Made by a program: the position numbers and the translations under genes. A stretch of DNA of 64,000 nt from Bacillus multifaciens (GTDB lineage Bacteria > Bacillota > Bacilli > Bacillales > Bacillaceae_G), in NCBI RefSeq assembly GCF_030756675.1, contig NZ_JAVBXD010000010.1, forward strand, positions 1-64,000. Reading direction: 5' to 3'. Shown in pieces: positions 1-8,791 of this stretch (within the stretch, counting starts at the first letter, position 1; the number at the start of each line of letters is the position of its first letter). The notes beneath the pieces are model-generated. The model was not told where the DNA came from. It ran no database searches and was given only the letters and a program-made list of their open reading frames with translations.

Positions 1-144
1 CTCTTCTTGAGTTTGTTGGGTCGCACTTACATTCTACAAGAAAGGTGTTCTTTTTTGTATTTATTTTTGGTTTTTACTGGATAATCAACACGCCTGGGAT
101 GTACTGTTTTTGAATGCTTTGGTGCAGGCCAAAAAGTTTCGCAA

Positions 145-747
145 GTGACCTTTGGGGGCGTTGATTGGAAAGACAGCCAAGAAATGGCGAAGAAAATGTT
201 CAATGTGTTCCCGGTTATGCAGCAACTCCATGAGATGCTCTCGTATTTGACGGAAGCATTGACGTTGAAAGCCACTCGGCCAATTCACGGAGAGATTAGA
301 CGCTCACTTGATGAAACAGAACGACTTTCGCAACTTAGTCCCGATTTACTTTTAGAACTAGACATTCCATCACACCGAGCGAATGTAAATGATTTACTTT
401 TAAAGACAAGCGAACTCGTGTGGATAGAATCAAGTCGTCAGAGCAAAGGGAGCAAAAAAAGAAAGAGAATTAACCATCGAAGCGCTATTCTTATGGGTGC
501 CAATCTTAAAGGCGCGGATCTTAGAGGTGCTAACTTAAGAGGAGCATATATGATTGCAGCTAACCTTCGCGGTGCAGATTTGCGAGCAGCTGACTTAATT
601 GGTGCAGATTTACGAGATGCAGATCTTAGTGGAGCAGATCTTACAGAGAGTATCTTTCTTACTCAAGTGCAGATAAATTCGGCGAAAGGAGATGCTCGTA
701 CAAAATTACCTCGTTTGATTTCTCGTCCGGCACATTGGTCTGTTTAA
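145..747 (+). CDS. Pentapeptide-repeat protein, probably 5'-truncated
   Basis: The C-terminal half carries about ten A(D/N)Lxx pentapeptides (GANLKGADLRGANLRGAYM and onward, residues about 115-170), which fold as a right-handed quadrilateral beta-helix. The reading frame opens right after a stop at 82-84, and residues encoded from about 95 (GCTVFECFGAGQKVSQ) already look like the middle of a longer family protein, so the GTG at 145 is only the first usable start. No clear ribosome-binding site precedes it. From memory, full-length relatives have a further roughly 80-residue Cys-rich N-terminus. Function unknown; probably a pseudogene. Confidence 0.6.
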   Translation: MTFGGVDWKDSQEMAKKMFNVFPVMQQLHEMLSYLTEALTLKATRPIHGEIRRSLDETERLSQLSPDLLLELDIPSHRANVNDLLLKTSELVWIESSRQSKGSKKRKRINHRSAILMGANLKGADLRGANLRGAYMIAANLRGADLRAADLIGADLRDADLSGADLTESIFLTQVQINSAKGDARTKLPRLISRPAHWSV

Positions 748-778
748 AAGAATTTCATGAATAAAGTGGTTATTGATC

Positions 779-810
779 AACAAGGTTCCGCTATGAAACG
801 GAGCCTTGTT
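779..810. terminator. Bidirectional terminator hairpin
   Basis: Arms 779-790 and 799-810 (AACAAGGTTCCG / CGGAGCCTTGTT) pair with one G-T wobble around an 8-nt loop. It lies between the convergent pentapeptide gene and the MFS gene. Confidence 0.75.
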
Positions 811-813
811 GAT

Positions 814-1953
814 TTAATTATGTTCCGGTTTAATAAACGTAAAAGCCAATATAGCTCCTAAAAGAGCAAAAAAGATAGAAAGGTAAAAGATATAATTATC
901 TGGTCCTTTCATTAACATAGCAAATAAAGGCGGACCAGCTGCTACACCTACAAAACGCATAGAACTATAAAGTGATGTAATAGATCCCCTTTGTTCCTTT
1001 TCTACACCTTCTGTCACTAAAGCATCTAGGCTTGGAAGAGCCACTCCGACCCCAATTCCACTTATCACAAGACTAATTATAATAATATAAATATTTTTAA
1101 AGAATATCGGGATTATTAATGTTATTCCTAATATGACAAACCCAGCACATATACACCATTTCATCACACTTTTTTTATCTCCAATCTTCTTTCCGGTTAT
1201 ATAAGAAGTAAGGGAGAGCGAAGCTAGGGGCATTGCTAGTACAAGACCTTTCCAAACGCCTTCTAAGTGATAACGTTTTTCTAAAATTGAGGATAAATAA
1301 AAAAGAATACCGAATAAAATAAACATGATGATTCCACCTAGCAAGAAAATAGGAAGAAGCCAACGCCCTTTTTCCATTAAGATACTTTTTACATTTTGCA
1401 GGAAGACTTTTAATGGAGGCACTTCTTTAGTGGGTTTCGGTGGTTTAACAAGAAAAATAATTAAAACAATTGAAATAATGCACAAAATAGGGATAAACCA
1501 AAAAGGCAAGAACCAGACAAATGAAGCTAATAAAGAACCTAAAATCGGGCTTAAAACTTTCCCTAGTGTATTGGATGTTTCTACAAGGCCTAGACCAGAA
1601 CTGACTTGTTCTTCATCTTGAAACATATCACCTACACAAGGAATAACCACAGGCATTGCACCAGCTGAGCCAATCCCTTGAATGACTCTTCCAATTAGAA
1701 TCCACGTATAAGGATTGTCTAACTTCCATGATACCCAACCAGTAACAGCTCCCCCAATAGCTGCTATAAATAAGCTAGGAATAATTACTTTTTTTCTTCC
1801 CCATTTATCTGATAAATATCCAGCTACAGGAATCAAAATAATAGCGACAATAGAATAAATGGTAATAATAAGAGAGACTTGGAGGTCAGTAATTTTCAAA
1901 TTTTTTTCGATTAATGGAAGGACTGGAATTAACATGGAGTTTCCAAGTGTCAT
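814..1953 (-). CDS. MFS multidrug-type efflux transporter
   Basis: Hydrophobic 379-residue protein with about 11-12 predicted membrane segments and the MFS motif A (GYLSDKWGRKK, near residue 45), as in 12-TM drug:proton antiporters. The annotated ATG is internal: the frame stays open upstream through the codons for NRKEKWSLWALSSVPLV, and a good ribosome-binding site (AAGGAG, 2023-2028) stands 9 nt before an ATA codon at 2011-2013. The native start therefore looks like ATG changed to ATA, and the annotated start would cut off the first part of TM1. Substrate cannot be told from the sequence. Confidence 0.8.
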   Translation of the reverse strand: MTLGNSMLIPVLPLIEKNLKITDLQVSLIITIYSIVAIILIPVAGYLSDKWGRKKVIIPSLFIAAIGGAVTGWVSWKLDNPYTWILIGRVIQGIGSAGAMPVVIPCVGDMFQDEEQVSSGLGLVETSNTLGKVLSPILGSLLASFVWFLPFWFIPILCIISIVLIIFLVKPPKPTKEVPPLKVFLQNVKSILMEKGRWLLPIFLLGGIIMFILFGILFYLSSILEKRYHLEGVWKGLVLAMPLASLSLTSYITGKKIGDKKSVMKWCICAGFVILGITLIIPIFFKNIYIIIISLVISGIGVGVALPSLDALVTEGVEKEQRGSITSLYSSMRFVGVAAGPPLFAMLMKGPDNYIFYLSIFFALLGAILAFTFIKPEHN

Positions 1954-2083
1954 AACTAATGGTACAGATGAAAGAGCCCATAAACTCCATTTTTCTTTTC
2001 GATTTATATTTATAAGTATTCACTCCTTAATCAAACTTTCAAAAGTCAATATTCATGTTGCAAAAATGACTTGTTCAATGTAA

Positions 2084-2420
2084 TTAAAATTATTTGCTTT
2101 TTATTGAATCTCTATGCAAATTGTAACTTTGAAATAAAGGATCATTTTTTATAAACGCTTTAACCTTGTTATAGGAGGCACCATATCAAAAAAGAAAATT
2201 GTACGTTTATACACAATTTGGACGCAATTTAATCAGTCCCCTGTCAACGTAATATGTTTCTCGAAAATAATTTTCTCTAGTATCTTAGAGTACTATCCTT
2301 TTTTTCTAATTTTAATTATTCGCATTGTTTTTCTTATGGTTTTATTGCAAAAAGAATTTATTTTCACAACACATAATCTAAACCACAAAAGATCGCACCT
2401 GATATTCCTAACAGAGAAAA
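2084..2420. other. Intergenic, no supported gene
   Basis: AT-rich spacer between two leftward genes. An AGGAGG at 2174-2179 is followed by an open frame beginning with ATA at 2183-2185, but the translation is low-complexity (I/F/L-rich) and not convincing. The block CACCATATCAAAAAAGAA at 2179-2196 recurs at 4045-4062. Confidence 0.4.
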
Positions 2421-2459
2421 CAAAAACCTTGAGTATAATTAGCACACTCAAGGTTTTTG
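2421..2459 (-). terminator. Rho-independent terminator
   Basis: Perfect 14-bp arms 2421-2434 and 2446-2459 (CAAAAACCTTGAGT and complement) with T-rich flanks. It lies downstream of the leftward carboxymuconolactone-decarboxylase-type gene. Confidence 0.85.
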
Positions 2460-2529
2460 TTTTTATTGTGTAAGAATAGTAACATATAAACTCAAGAAAT
2501 ATATCCCTTAATCCATGATGATATTCTTA

Positions 2530-2886
2530 TTACTGCTTTAACTCTTGCATACATTCTTGTACAAGAGTAACTGCCTGACTCATAGTAGCTCCACCACCAA
2601 ATGCAGCTGTCACTCCCACTGCCTCAAAGATCTCCTGTTCCGAAGCTCCTTGATCTAGACATCCTTTAATGTGATAAATGATACAATATTCATCCTGAGA
2701 ATAAAGGCTAATACCTAATGCAATTAGGTGTTTTTGCTTTTTGGATAAGGTGCCTTCTTTAAAGCATTCCTCTGTAAAAGAATTAAATTGTTCAGCTAGC
2801 TTAGGCATCTTCTCAGTAAATAAACCCAAGCCATACTTATAATGATGAAGTGCAGATTCTGTAGAGTTTCTACCTTCAAATTCCAT
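2530..2886 (-). CDS. Carboxymuconolactone decarboxylase/AhpD-like protein
   Basis: 118-residue all-helical protein. The segment DEYCIIYHIKGCLDQGASEQEI is followed by AVGVTAAFGGGATMSQA, the layout of the CMD/AhpD family. The Cys-x3-His pair (CIIYH) fits the active site of small peroxidase-like members rather than the CxxC of true AhpD. It probably acts in thiol-linked peroxide detoxification or as an uncharacterised CMD enzyme. It is monocistronic, with its own terminator. Confidence 0.8.
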   Translation of the reverse strand: MEFEGRNSTESALHHYKYGLGLFTEKMPKLAEQFNSFTEECFKEGTLSKKQKHLIALGISLYSQDEYCIIYHIKGCLDQGASEQEIFEAVGVTAAFGGGATMSQAVTLVQECMQELKQ

Positions 2887-2959
2887 TTTAATCCAGCTCC
2901 ATTTCTCATATATTTAAACAAAAGTTAGTATTAACCTAATCCGAATTGATTAAACCCAA

Positions 2960-3079
2960 ATGATATTTATATCAGGAGGAGTAAAAGGTGATTTTGATTC
3001 AGAAAGTCATAAGTTAATACATGATATTTTAGATAAAGATAGGGAACATATAAATGTATTAAAACAACTTACGCATTAA
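2960..3079 (+). pseudogene. Possible 39-aa ORF or gene remnant
   Basis: An ATG-initiated frame ending in a hydrophilic tail (GDFDSESHKLIHDILDKDRE...) that looks protein-like, but no ribosome-binding site precedes the ATG. It may be the 3' end of a lost gene. I do not recognise it. Confidence 0.25.
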
Positions 3080-3166
3080 CATTTTTAGTTACCCTGTATC
3101 ATAATTAAGTAGGGCTATTTAAAATATCTCCACATATTTTCCACAAAATAGGTAAATACTAATACT

Positions 3167-3200
3167 TGATTTAATACTTTAATTTCAAAGTATTAAATCA
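3167..3200. promoter_or_regulatory. 14-bp inverted repeat upstream of small membrane gene
   Basis: TGATTTAATACTTT (3167-3180) is repeated inverted at 3187-3200 around a 6-nt loop, 34 bp before the ATG at 3235. With no T-run after it, an operator or mRNA structure is as likely as a terminator. Confidence 0.5.
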
Positions 3201-3234
3201 TAATTACTAACTGCGATACTAGGAGGACGTTACT

Positions 3235-3408
3235 ATGAATATTCGTGAAGGATTAATTCCAACTACACTAGGTACAGCAGTTACAGCTGCGGGTTATGCT
3301 CTTAAGCAAACTCGTGGGTCTAATAAGATGATTGCAAATACAGTATTTGGATTTGGTTTAGCTCACGTTGTTTTAGGTGTAATTGATCTTGTGGAACATC
3401 GTCGTTAG
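3235..3408 (+). CDS. Small membrane-associated protein, 57 aa
   Basis: Begins MNIREGLIPTTLGTAVTAAG and has two short hydrophobic stretches (about 8-25 and 34-52) ending in DLVEHRR. AGGAGG lies 7 nt before the ATG and a terminator follows directly, so it is a well-formed single-gene unit. The Asn/Gly-rich sequence suggests an asparagine-type structural peptide; function unknown. Confidence 0.75.
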   Translation: MNIREGLIPTTLGTAVTAAGYALKQTRGSNKMIANTVFGFGLAHVVLGVIDLVEHRR

Positions 3409-3415
3409 AAGATAG

Positions 3416-3444
3416 GGCAAGCACCTTTTGATGCTTGCCTTTTT
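3416..3444 (+). terminator. Rho-independent terminator
   Basis: GGCAAGCA (3416-3423) pairs with TGCTTGCC (3432-3439), followed by TTTTT. It ends the 57-aa gene. Confidence 0.9.
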
Positions 3445-3650
3445 AATATCGAAAGTGTTTAATTAACTTTTAATTTTGTATATTTTATTAAAGTAATCCC
3501 CAAATTAGCTACTTATGTATACGAAAAGGATTTTGTTAGCCAGGTTAAAGGAAGGGTCTCGTTCCTTTCAAAAGTTACCGACTGCATTCTATTGAGGTGA
3601 TGAATAAAATCCTAGAGTTAAGAAAAATTTTAAAACAGGTATTGTTATTA

Positions 3651-3674
3651 AAAGTAGTATCTAAATACTACTTT
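3651..3674 (-). terminator. Terminator hairpin
   Basis: AAAGTAGTAT (3651-3660) and ATACTACTTT (3665-3674) form a perfect 10-bp stem with a 4-nt loop. It overlaps the end of the leftward 56-aa gene. Confidence 0.75.
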
Positions 3675-3844
3675 TATTTTGAAATTTTCGTTTTGGAGTG
3701 TTCTTTGTCTTCTATATCAGTTTCAGGCATTCCATACAATCCATTCATGGCTTGTTCTACTGGTTGAAGTCCAGTTGTTGTAGTCTCAGACTTTAAGTTT
3801 TTTGAGTTGTTACTCTTTTCTTTGTTAGAATGTGGAAAACTCAT
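3674..3844 (-). CDS. Small hydrophilic protein, 56 aa
   Basis: MSFPHSNKEKSNNSKNLKSE... is hydrophilic, with a conserved-looking core (GLQPVEQAMNGLYGMPETDIED). The start at 3844 was chosen because GGAGG lies just upstream; an in-frame ATG at 3862 overlaps that site. It resembles the many small sporulation-time proteins of bacilli, but no specific family is recognised. Confidence 0.6.
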   Translation of the reverse strand: MSFPHSNKEKSNNSKNLKSETTTTGLQPVEQAMNGLYGMPETDIEDKEHSKTKISK

Positions 3845-4163
3845 TTTTATACCTCCAAACACTAAGTTTTAAAAAAATAAAAAGCGTATGAAAGAGTTTG
3901 ACAGATAGACAAATGTATTATCTGTCATTGAATGAACAATTATTTGAGCCACTAATGTAATAGCATATACATAGTATGTTATCTTTTCTAGAAAATATGT
4001 AAGATGCTATAGCAAGATTTTAATTTAGATGTATATTTAGGTCTCACCATATCAAAAAAGAACACTACAAAATAGAATAACATGTACTTAGATAGGTTAA
4101 TCATAAATAAGAACTTCATATTTCTTCATATACACTTAAATGGTTAAAAGGAGGATTTTGATC

Positions 4164-5837
4164 TTGGATATGGCAGAAAATACATTATCTATCTTTGCTT
4201 TAGGCGGTGTAAATGAAATAGGGAAAAATATGTATGTAATACAATATACAGACGATATAGTCATTATTGATTGCGGTTCCAAGTTCCCTGATGAAAGTTT
4301 ATTAGGAATTGATTTAATCATCCCAGATATTACATACTTGCAGGAAAATAAAGATAAGATTCGAGCGCTAGTCGTAACGCATGGGCATGAAGATCATATT
4401 GGCGGTATTCCATATTTATTAAAACAATTGAATGTGCCAATTTATGCAACACGTTTAACGCTAGGCTTAATTGAAGTTAAATTAAAAGAACATGGACTGC
4501 AAAATGAAACAGATCTATTTGTGATTGATTCTGAATCGTTAATTGAACTTGGACAAATAAGTCTTACTTTTTTCAAAACGAATCACAGCATTCCAGATTG
4601 TCTTGGCATTGCTTTTCATACGCCAGAAGGCACTGTGGTACACACAGGAGATTTCAAGTTTGACCTAACTCCAATCAATAATCAATATCCTGATATTCAT
4701 AAAATGGCTAAGATTGGAGAAAGCGGTGTCTTAGCTTTACTCTCTGAGAGTACAAATGCAGAACGGTCTGGCTTTACACCATCAGAACGATTAGTCGGTG
4801 ACCATATTGAAGAGGCATTTTTTAAAGCACATAGAAAAGTAATTATTTCAACCTTTGCTTCTAATGTTAATCGCGTTCAGCAAGTAGTAGACGCTGCCAT
4901 TAAAACAAATCGAAAACTCGCTTTGCTCGGAAGGAGTATGGTAACTGTAGTATCTGTCGCCTTAGAACAAGGATATTTGAATATTCCAGAGGGAATGTTA
5001 ATTGAAGCACATGAAATTAATCAAATGGAGCCAGAAAAAGTAGCTATTCTTTGTACCGGTAGCCAAGGTGAACCGATGGCTGTTTTAGCTCGTTTAGCTA
5101 GTGGCAGCTATAGACAGGTAGATATTCTGCCTGAAGATACTGTTATTATCGCTGCGACTCCCATACCAGGGAATGAACGAAATGTATCACGTATTGTAGA
5201 CAACTTATTTTTATTAGGAGCTAATGTGATTTATGGATCAGGAAGTTCAACAGGGATGCACGTTTCTGGACATGCTTATCAAGAAGAATTAAAACTAATG
5301 CTTACTTTAATGAAGCCAAAATATTTCATTCCGATTCATGGAGAATTTAGAATGTTACATCATCATCGCCTTTTAGCAGAATCCGTTGGTGTGAAGAAAG
5401 ACAATATTTTTGTTATGAATAATGGTGATGTTGTTGATATAAGAAATCAGGCGGCTTATCAAACTAGACGAATACCTGCAGGAAATGTATATGTAGATGG
5501 ATTAGGTATCGGAGATGTTGGAAATATTATTTTACGTGACCGCAAACAGCTTTCTGAGGATGGTATGCTTGTTATAGTCGTAACTCTAAGTAAAGCAGAG
5601 GGGAAAATGATTTCTGATCCGGACATCATTTCGCGAGGATTTGTGTATGTTCGTGATTCGGAAGACTTTTTAAAGGGTATTAATCAATTAGTTACAACAA
5701 CAGTTAATAATATACAAAGGACAAATATTATCAATTGGAATGTTCTAAAAAAACATATAAGAGAAGCGCTTGGGCGTTTTTTATACGAACAGACAAAAAG
5801 AAAACCAATGATTCTTCCTATAATCATTGAAGTTTAA
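4164..5837 (+). CDS. Ribonuclease J-type metallo-beta-lactamase/beta-CASP nuclease
   Basis: 557-residue protein with the full RNase J layout: FALGGVNEIGKN at the N-terminus, the zinc motif HGHEDHIGG near residue 73, HTGDFKFD, the beta-CASP stretch SESTNAERSGFTPSE, and HVSGHAYQEELKLML with PIHGEFRML before the C-terminal domain. RNases J are endo/5'-exoribonucleases in mRNA and rRNA turnover. Start: AAAAGGAGG (4147-4155) fits TTG 4164 better than ATG 4170 or the upstream ATG 4140, which precedes the site. It diverges from typical J1 sequence and stands alone, so it may be an extra paralogue. Confidence 0.88.
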   Translation: MDMAENTLSIFALGGVNEIGKNMYVIQYTDDIVIIDCGSKFPDESLLGIDLIIPDITYLQENKDKIRALVVTHGHEDHIGGIPYLLKQLNVPIYATRLTLGLIEVKLKEHGLQNETDLFVIDSESLIELGQISLTFFKTNHSIPDCLGIAFHTPEGTVVHTGDFKFDLTPINNQYPDIHKMAKIGESGVLALLSESTNAERSGFTPSERLVGDHIEEAFFKAHRKVIISTFASNVNRVQQVVDAAIKTNRKLALLGRSMVTVVSVALEQGYLNIPEGMLIEAHEINQMEPEKVAILCTGSQGEPMAVLARLASGSYRQVDILPEDTVIIAATPIPGNERNVSRIVDNLFLLGANVIYGSGSSTGMHVSGHAYQEELKLMLTLMKPKYFIPIHGEFRMLHHHRLLAESVGVKKDNIFVMNNGDVVDIRNQAAYQTRRIPAGNVYVDGLGIGDVGNIILRDRKQLSEDGMLVIVVTLSKAEGKMISDPDIISRGFVYVRDSEDFLKGINQLVTTTVNNIQRTNIINWNVLKKHIREALGRFLYEQTKRKPMILPIIIEV

Positions 5838-5881
5838 ATAAATTCTTTATTTCACGGTAGGGAATAGATAAAGATTATTGT

Positions 5882-5921
5882 ATACAAAAACAGACTATCG
5901 TAGAAAAGTCTGTTTTTGTAT
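5882..5921 (+). terminator. Rho-independent terminator
   Basis: Perfect 15-bp arms 5882-5896 and 5907-5921 (ATACAAAAACAGACT) with a 10-nt loop, followed by TTTT. It ends the RNase J gene. Confidence 0.9.
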
Positions 5922-5999
5922 TTTTAATCAATAATTTTGTATGTTGTTCCAAAAATAACGGGGTTTATACTTTTGATTTCGTATAAAAATACAAAATTG

Positions 6000-6377
6000 T
6001 TATTTTGTTGTATACATCACAAGCGCTTTTTGAATGCTATAAATACTATCGTCTTTTCTAAATTCTTTCGTAATTGGTGTATGCATACCAGATATCCAAA
6101 TTTTTAATTCAGCATCTAAATCAAAATGCCCAGCTGTTTCGATGCTAAATTGTGTAATACTTTTATAGGGAATCGAATGATATTCCGTCTTTTTACCAGT
6201 CATACCTTGTTTATCTACTAAAATCATACGGCGATTTGTAAATACGATTAAATCACGAATTAACTTATAAGCGTGTTCTACTTGCTCATCATCAAGCATA
6301 ATTGCTTGTAAATCACGTTCTACACCACTTATATCTGCATCAGATGCATTTCCTAAAAAACCACTAAATAAACCCAT
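6000..6377 (-). CDS. PH-domain (bPH-type) protein
   Basis: 125 residues. LIRDLIVFTNRRMILVDKQGMTGKKTEYHSIPYKSITQFSIETAG is the bacterial pleckstrin-homology pattern (strand FTNRRMI, then the IPYKSI loop). No signal peptide or membrane segment, so cytoplasmic. GAGGAGG precedes the ATG. Molecular role unknown; relatives are general small PH-domain proteins. Confidence 0.85.
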   Translation of the reverse strand: MGLFSGFLGNASDADISGVERDLQAIMLDDEQVEHAYKLIRDLIVFTNRRMILVDKQGMTGKKTEYHSIPYKSITQFSIETAGHFDLDAELKIWISGMHTPITKEFRKDDSIYSIQKALVMYTTK

Positions 6378-6580
6378 TATGAATTCCTCCTCTATGTATA
6401 GAAATAGAATGAATCTCTTTTATTGTAACATGTAATGAAAAAGCAGATTCTTACTTTTCGATATAAGAATTAAATTGTAATTGCAAAGAAGAAATTTAAT
6501 ACTTCATCATAATATCTTATGCTAATATATTTGTGTAAGAACTTTTTATACAAAATGAACTTATGATAGAGGGACAATAG

Positions 6581-7429
6581 ATGAATAATACCGGATTAGT
6601 TTTAGAAGGCGGAGGAATGAAGGGACTTTATACAGCAGGTGTATTAGAATTTTTTATGGAACAAAATTTGTATTTTCCATATGTAATAGGTGTTTCAGCA
6701 GGAGCTTGTATGGCTGCTACGTATTTGTCTCGTCAAAAAGGACGAAATAAGAAAGTAAACACAGAACTTGTAAGTGACCCGCGTTACATTTCATTTCGAA
6801 ATTTTTTACGAAAACGCGAATTGTTTGGTATGGATTTTCTATTTGATGAGGTACCGAATAAACTTGTACCATTTGACTTTCAAACATTCCAAGACGGAGC
6901 AGAACAGTTTGTTATTGGTACAACGGATTGCGAGACAGGAGAAGCCGTGTATTACAATAAGCATGAACATGGAGATGATATTTTAAAAATTATCCGTGCA
7001 TCAAGCTCTGTTCCATTTATTGCACCAGCAGTTGAGTATGAAGATAAATGGCTACTTGATGGAGGAATTACTGATCCAATTCCGATTCAAAAAGCACAAG
7101 TTGATGGAAATCAAAAAAATGTTGTGATTATGACAAAGCCAGCAGGATATAAAAAAGCGCCAAGCAAGATAGCTTTCATGGCGAAATGGTTATATAGGCA
7201 GTATCCTAATGTGGCAGAACGTCTTGTTCAGCATTCTGAAATCTACAACAATACTATATCCCATCTTTATTCAGAAGAACAAAAAGAGAATTTCTTTGTT
7301 ATACAACCGAGTGTTCAATTACCTGTAAGTGGATTGGAACGTAATTCAGAAAGATTGGTTCATTTATATGAACTTGGCTATAACGATGCGAAGAATCAAT
7401 TTAAGCAGTTGCAGGAATGGCTTAAATAA
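6581..7429 (+). CDS. Patatin-like phospholipase
   Basis: 282 residues with the patatin oxyanion motif GGGMKG (residues 10-15), nucleophile elbow GVSAG (Ser about 41) and catalytic Asp motif DGG (LLDGGITDPIPI, about 163). This is a Ser-Asp dyad acyl hydrolase of the RssA/YjjU type acting on phospholipids or lysophospholipids. There is no signal sequence, so it is probably cytoplasmic or peripheral. Length is typical of the bacterial group. GAGGGA upstream serves as ribosome-binding site. Confidence 0.9.
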   Translation: MNNTGLVLEGGGMKGLYTAGVLEFFMEQNLYFPYVIGVSAGACMAATYLSRQKGRNKKVNTELVSDPRYISFRNFLRKRELFGMDFLFDEVPNKLVPFDFQTFQDGAEQFVIGTTDCETGEAVYYNKHEHGDDILKIIRASSSVPFIAPAVEYEDKWLLDGGITDPIPIQKAQVDGNQKNVVIMTKPAGYKKAPSKIAFMAKWLYRQYPNVAERLVQHSEIYNNTISHLYSEEQKENFFVIQPSVQLPVSGLERNSERLVHLYELGYNDAKNQFKQLQEWLK

Positions 7430-7466
7430 GTTATGGATTACTGAATTACACTAAAACGCGTACTTA

Positions 7467-7486
7467 AATTTCATTTACCGTATTTT
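7467..7486 (-). promoter_or_regulatory. Copy 1 of 20-bp motif AAAATACGGTAAATGAAATT
   Basis: The identical 20-mer occurs here (minus strand), at 33727-33746 and at 35526-35545. In each case it reads antisense to the neighbouring gene and ends 111-119 bp from that gene's start codon. Here the gene is the Nudix hydrolase. No known factor site is recognised. Confidence 0.5.
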
Positions 7487-7597
7487 TACAATGCAAAACA
7501 AATAGTCAATAAAACACATCTGTATTCATTCAGTAAAGGAATTTGACTTCTCATATTAGAATTTAATATTTGATGAGTAAATAAGGGGGACAACGAT

Positions 7598-8044
7598 ATG
7601 AAAAGTCAATTCCACCACATTGTAAGGGGAATACTTATAAAAGATGGAAAGCTTTTGGTAGCACATTATAAAGGGCATCATTGTTTTTTGCCAGGAGGAC
7701 ATATTGAATTAGGTGAATCGGTCGAAAATGCACTTAGACGAGAATGGGAAGAAGAAATAGGTGCTTCTTGTTCAATTGAAAAATTTCTCGGCGTAATTGA
7801 AAATCAGTGGAGAGATGGGGACACACTGCACTATGAAATTAACCATGTCTTTAAAGTGAATAGCGATCAATTAAAAGTGGAAACACCTCCAAAATCTAGA
7901 GAATCTCATCTAGAGTTTTATTGGATTGTACCTACTGAAGAAAATTTAAAAAGATATAAAGTGATGCCAGATCGTGCTATACAAACACTACTGAAAAAAA
8001 TTCAAGAACATGATATAGAAGCATGTTGGGTTAGTACACTTTGA
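7598..8044 (+). CDS. Nudix hydrolase
   Basis: 148 residues with a canonical Nudix box, GGHIELGESVENALRREWEEEIG (residues about 33-55, fitting GX5EX7REUXEEXGU), which binds Mg2+ for hydrolysis of nucleoside diphosphate-linked substrates. AGGGGGA precedes the ATG. The next gene, DHFR, starts 33 bp downstream, so the two probably share a transcript; an obvious joint role (nucleotide or pterin metabolism) is inference only. Confidence 0.9.
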   Translation: MKSQFHHIVRGILIKDGKLLVAHYKGHHCFLPGGHIELGESVENALRREWEEEIGASCSIEKFLGVIENQWRDGDTLHYEINHVFKVNSDQLKVETPPKSRESHLEFYWIVPTEENLKRYKVMPDRAIQTLLKKIQEHDIEACWVSTL

Positions 8045-8077
8045 CTTTTGGTAAGGTCGAGTAAAGGAGATGAGAAC

Positions 8078-8563
8078 ATGATAATATCCGCAATGGTTGC
8101 TGTAGCAGAAAATAATGTAATTGGCAAAGACAACGATCTTCCTTGGAGACTCCCGAATGATTTGGCATATTTGAGACGAATTACTATGGGACATTCTATC
8201 ATTCTAGGAAGAAAGAATTATGAATCAGTAGGAAAGCCTCTAGATGGCCGTAAAAACATCGTCCTAACTACAAATAAAGACTATAAAGCAGAAGGCTGTC
8301 ATATAGCTTATTCAATTGAAGACGCTCTTTCTAAATGTGAAGGAGAAGAAGTTTTTATTCTTGGGGGAGAAGAAATCTATCAGCAATTCCTTCCTTACAC
8401 TAAAAAGTTATACATAACCAAGATTCACGCTCCTTTTGAAGGAGATCGTTTCTTCCCAACGATTGATTTGTCCTCGTGGAAAGAATTATCAGTTGAAAAA
8501 GGAATGAAAGATGAAAAGAACTACTATGAGCATTACTTTCATATATTTGAGAGAATAAAATAA
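8078..8563 (+). CDS. Dihydrofolate reductase
   Basis: 161 residues. MIISAMVAVAENNVIGKDNDLPWRLPNDL carries the DHFR N-terminal strand, Met-20-type loop and catalytic Asp (LPND). It continues with MGHSIILGRKNYES, RKNIVLTTN and VFILGGEEIYQQFLPY (NADPH-binding GG). It reduces dihydrofolate to tetrahydrofolate with NADPH. Start set at 8078, where AAAGGAGATG precedes the ATG; upstream in-frame codons lack such a site. No thyA neighbour is present, so it may be a second DHFR beside the thyA-linked copy usual in this group. Confidence 0.9.
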   Translation: MIISAMVAVAENNVIGKDNDLPWRLPNDLAYLRRITMGHSIILGRKNYESVGKPLDGRKNIVLTTNKDYKAEGCHIAYSIEDALSKCEGEEVFILGGEEIYQQFLPYTKKLYITKIHAPFEGDRFFPTIDLSSWKELSVEKGMKDEKNYYEHYFHIFERIK

Positions 8564-8599
8564 GTTCAAGAAGAACTACCGATAACTAAATTTATGTTA

Positions 8600-8634
8600 A
8601 AAAAGGTGTTTTCTAGACGTGAAAACACCTTTTT
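8600..8634 (+). terminator. Rho-independent terminator
   Basis: Perfect 14-bp arms AAAAAGGTGTTTTC (8600-8613) and complement (8621-8634), ending in TTTTT. It closes the Nudix-DHFR unit. Confidence 0.9.
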
Positions 8635-8791
8635 AGTTTGTAAAGCTTTGTATAGTCTAATATTTATTCTATATAGTCCTAAATATAAATTTTGTTCACA
8701 AAATATACACTATACCCACAGTAAATAGCGAGGAAACAAGCGCCTTGTTACTGAAATAAATATAGAGTTCGAAAGAGAAAAGGAGGCAAAA

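Noticed and set aside
27-288. Leftward ORFs antisense to the pentapeptide gene
   Set aside because: They mirror the pentapeptide coding frame, lack ribosome-binding sites and have no recognisable family.
2183-2470. Long open frame after AGGAGG beginning with ATA
   Set aside because: Translation is I/F/L-rich low complexity and runs through the terminator at 2421-2459; it lacks a usable start codon.
8720-8791. Possible Fur site before the Fes-like esterase
   Set aside because: No stretch approaches the 19-bp Fur consensus.
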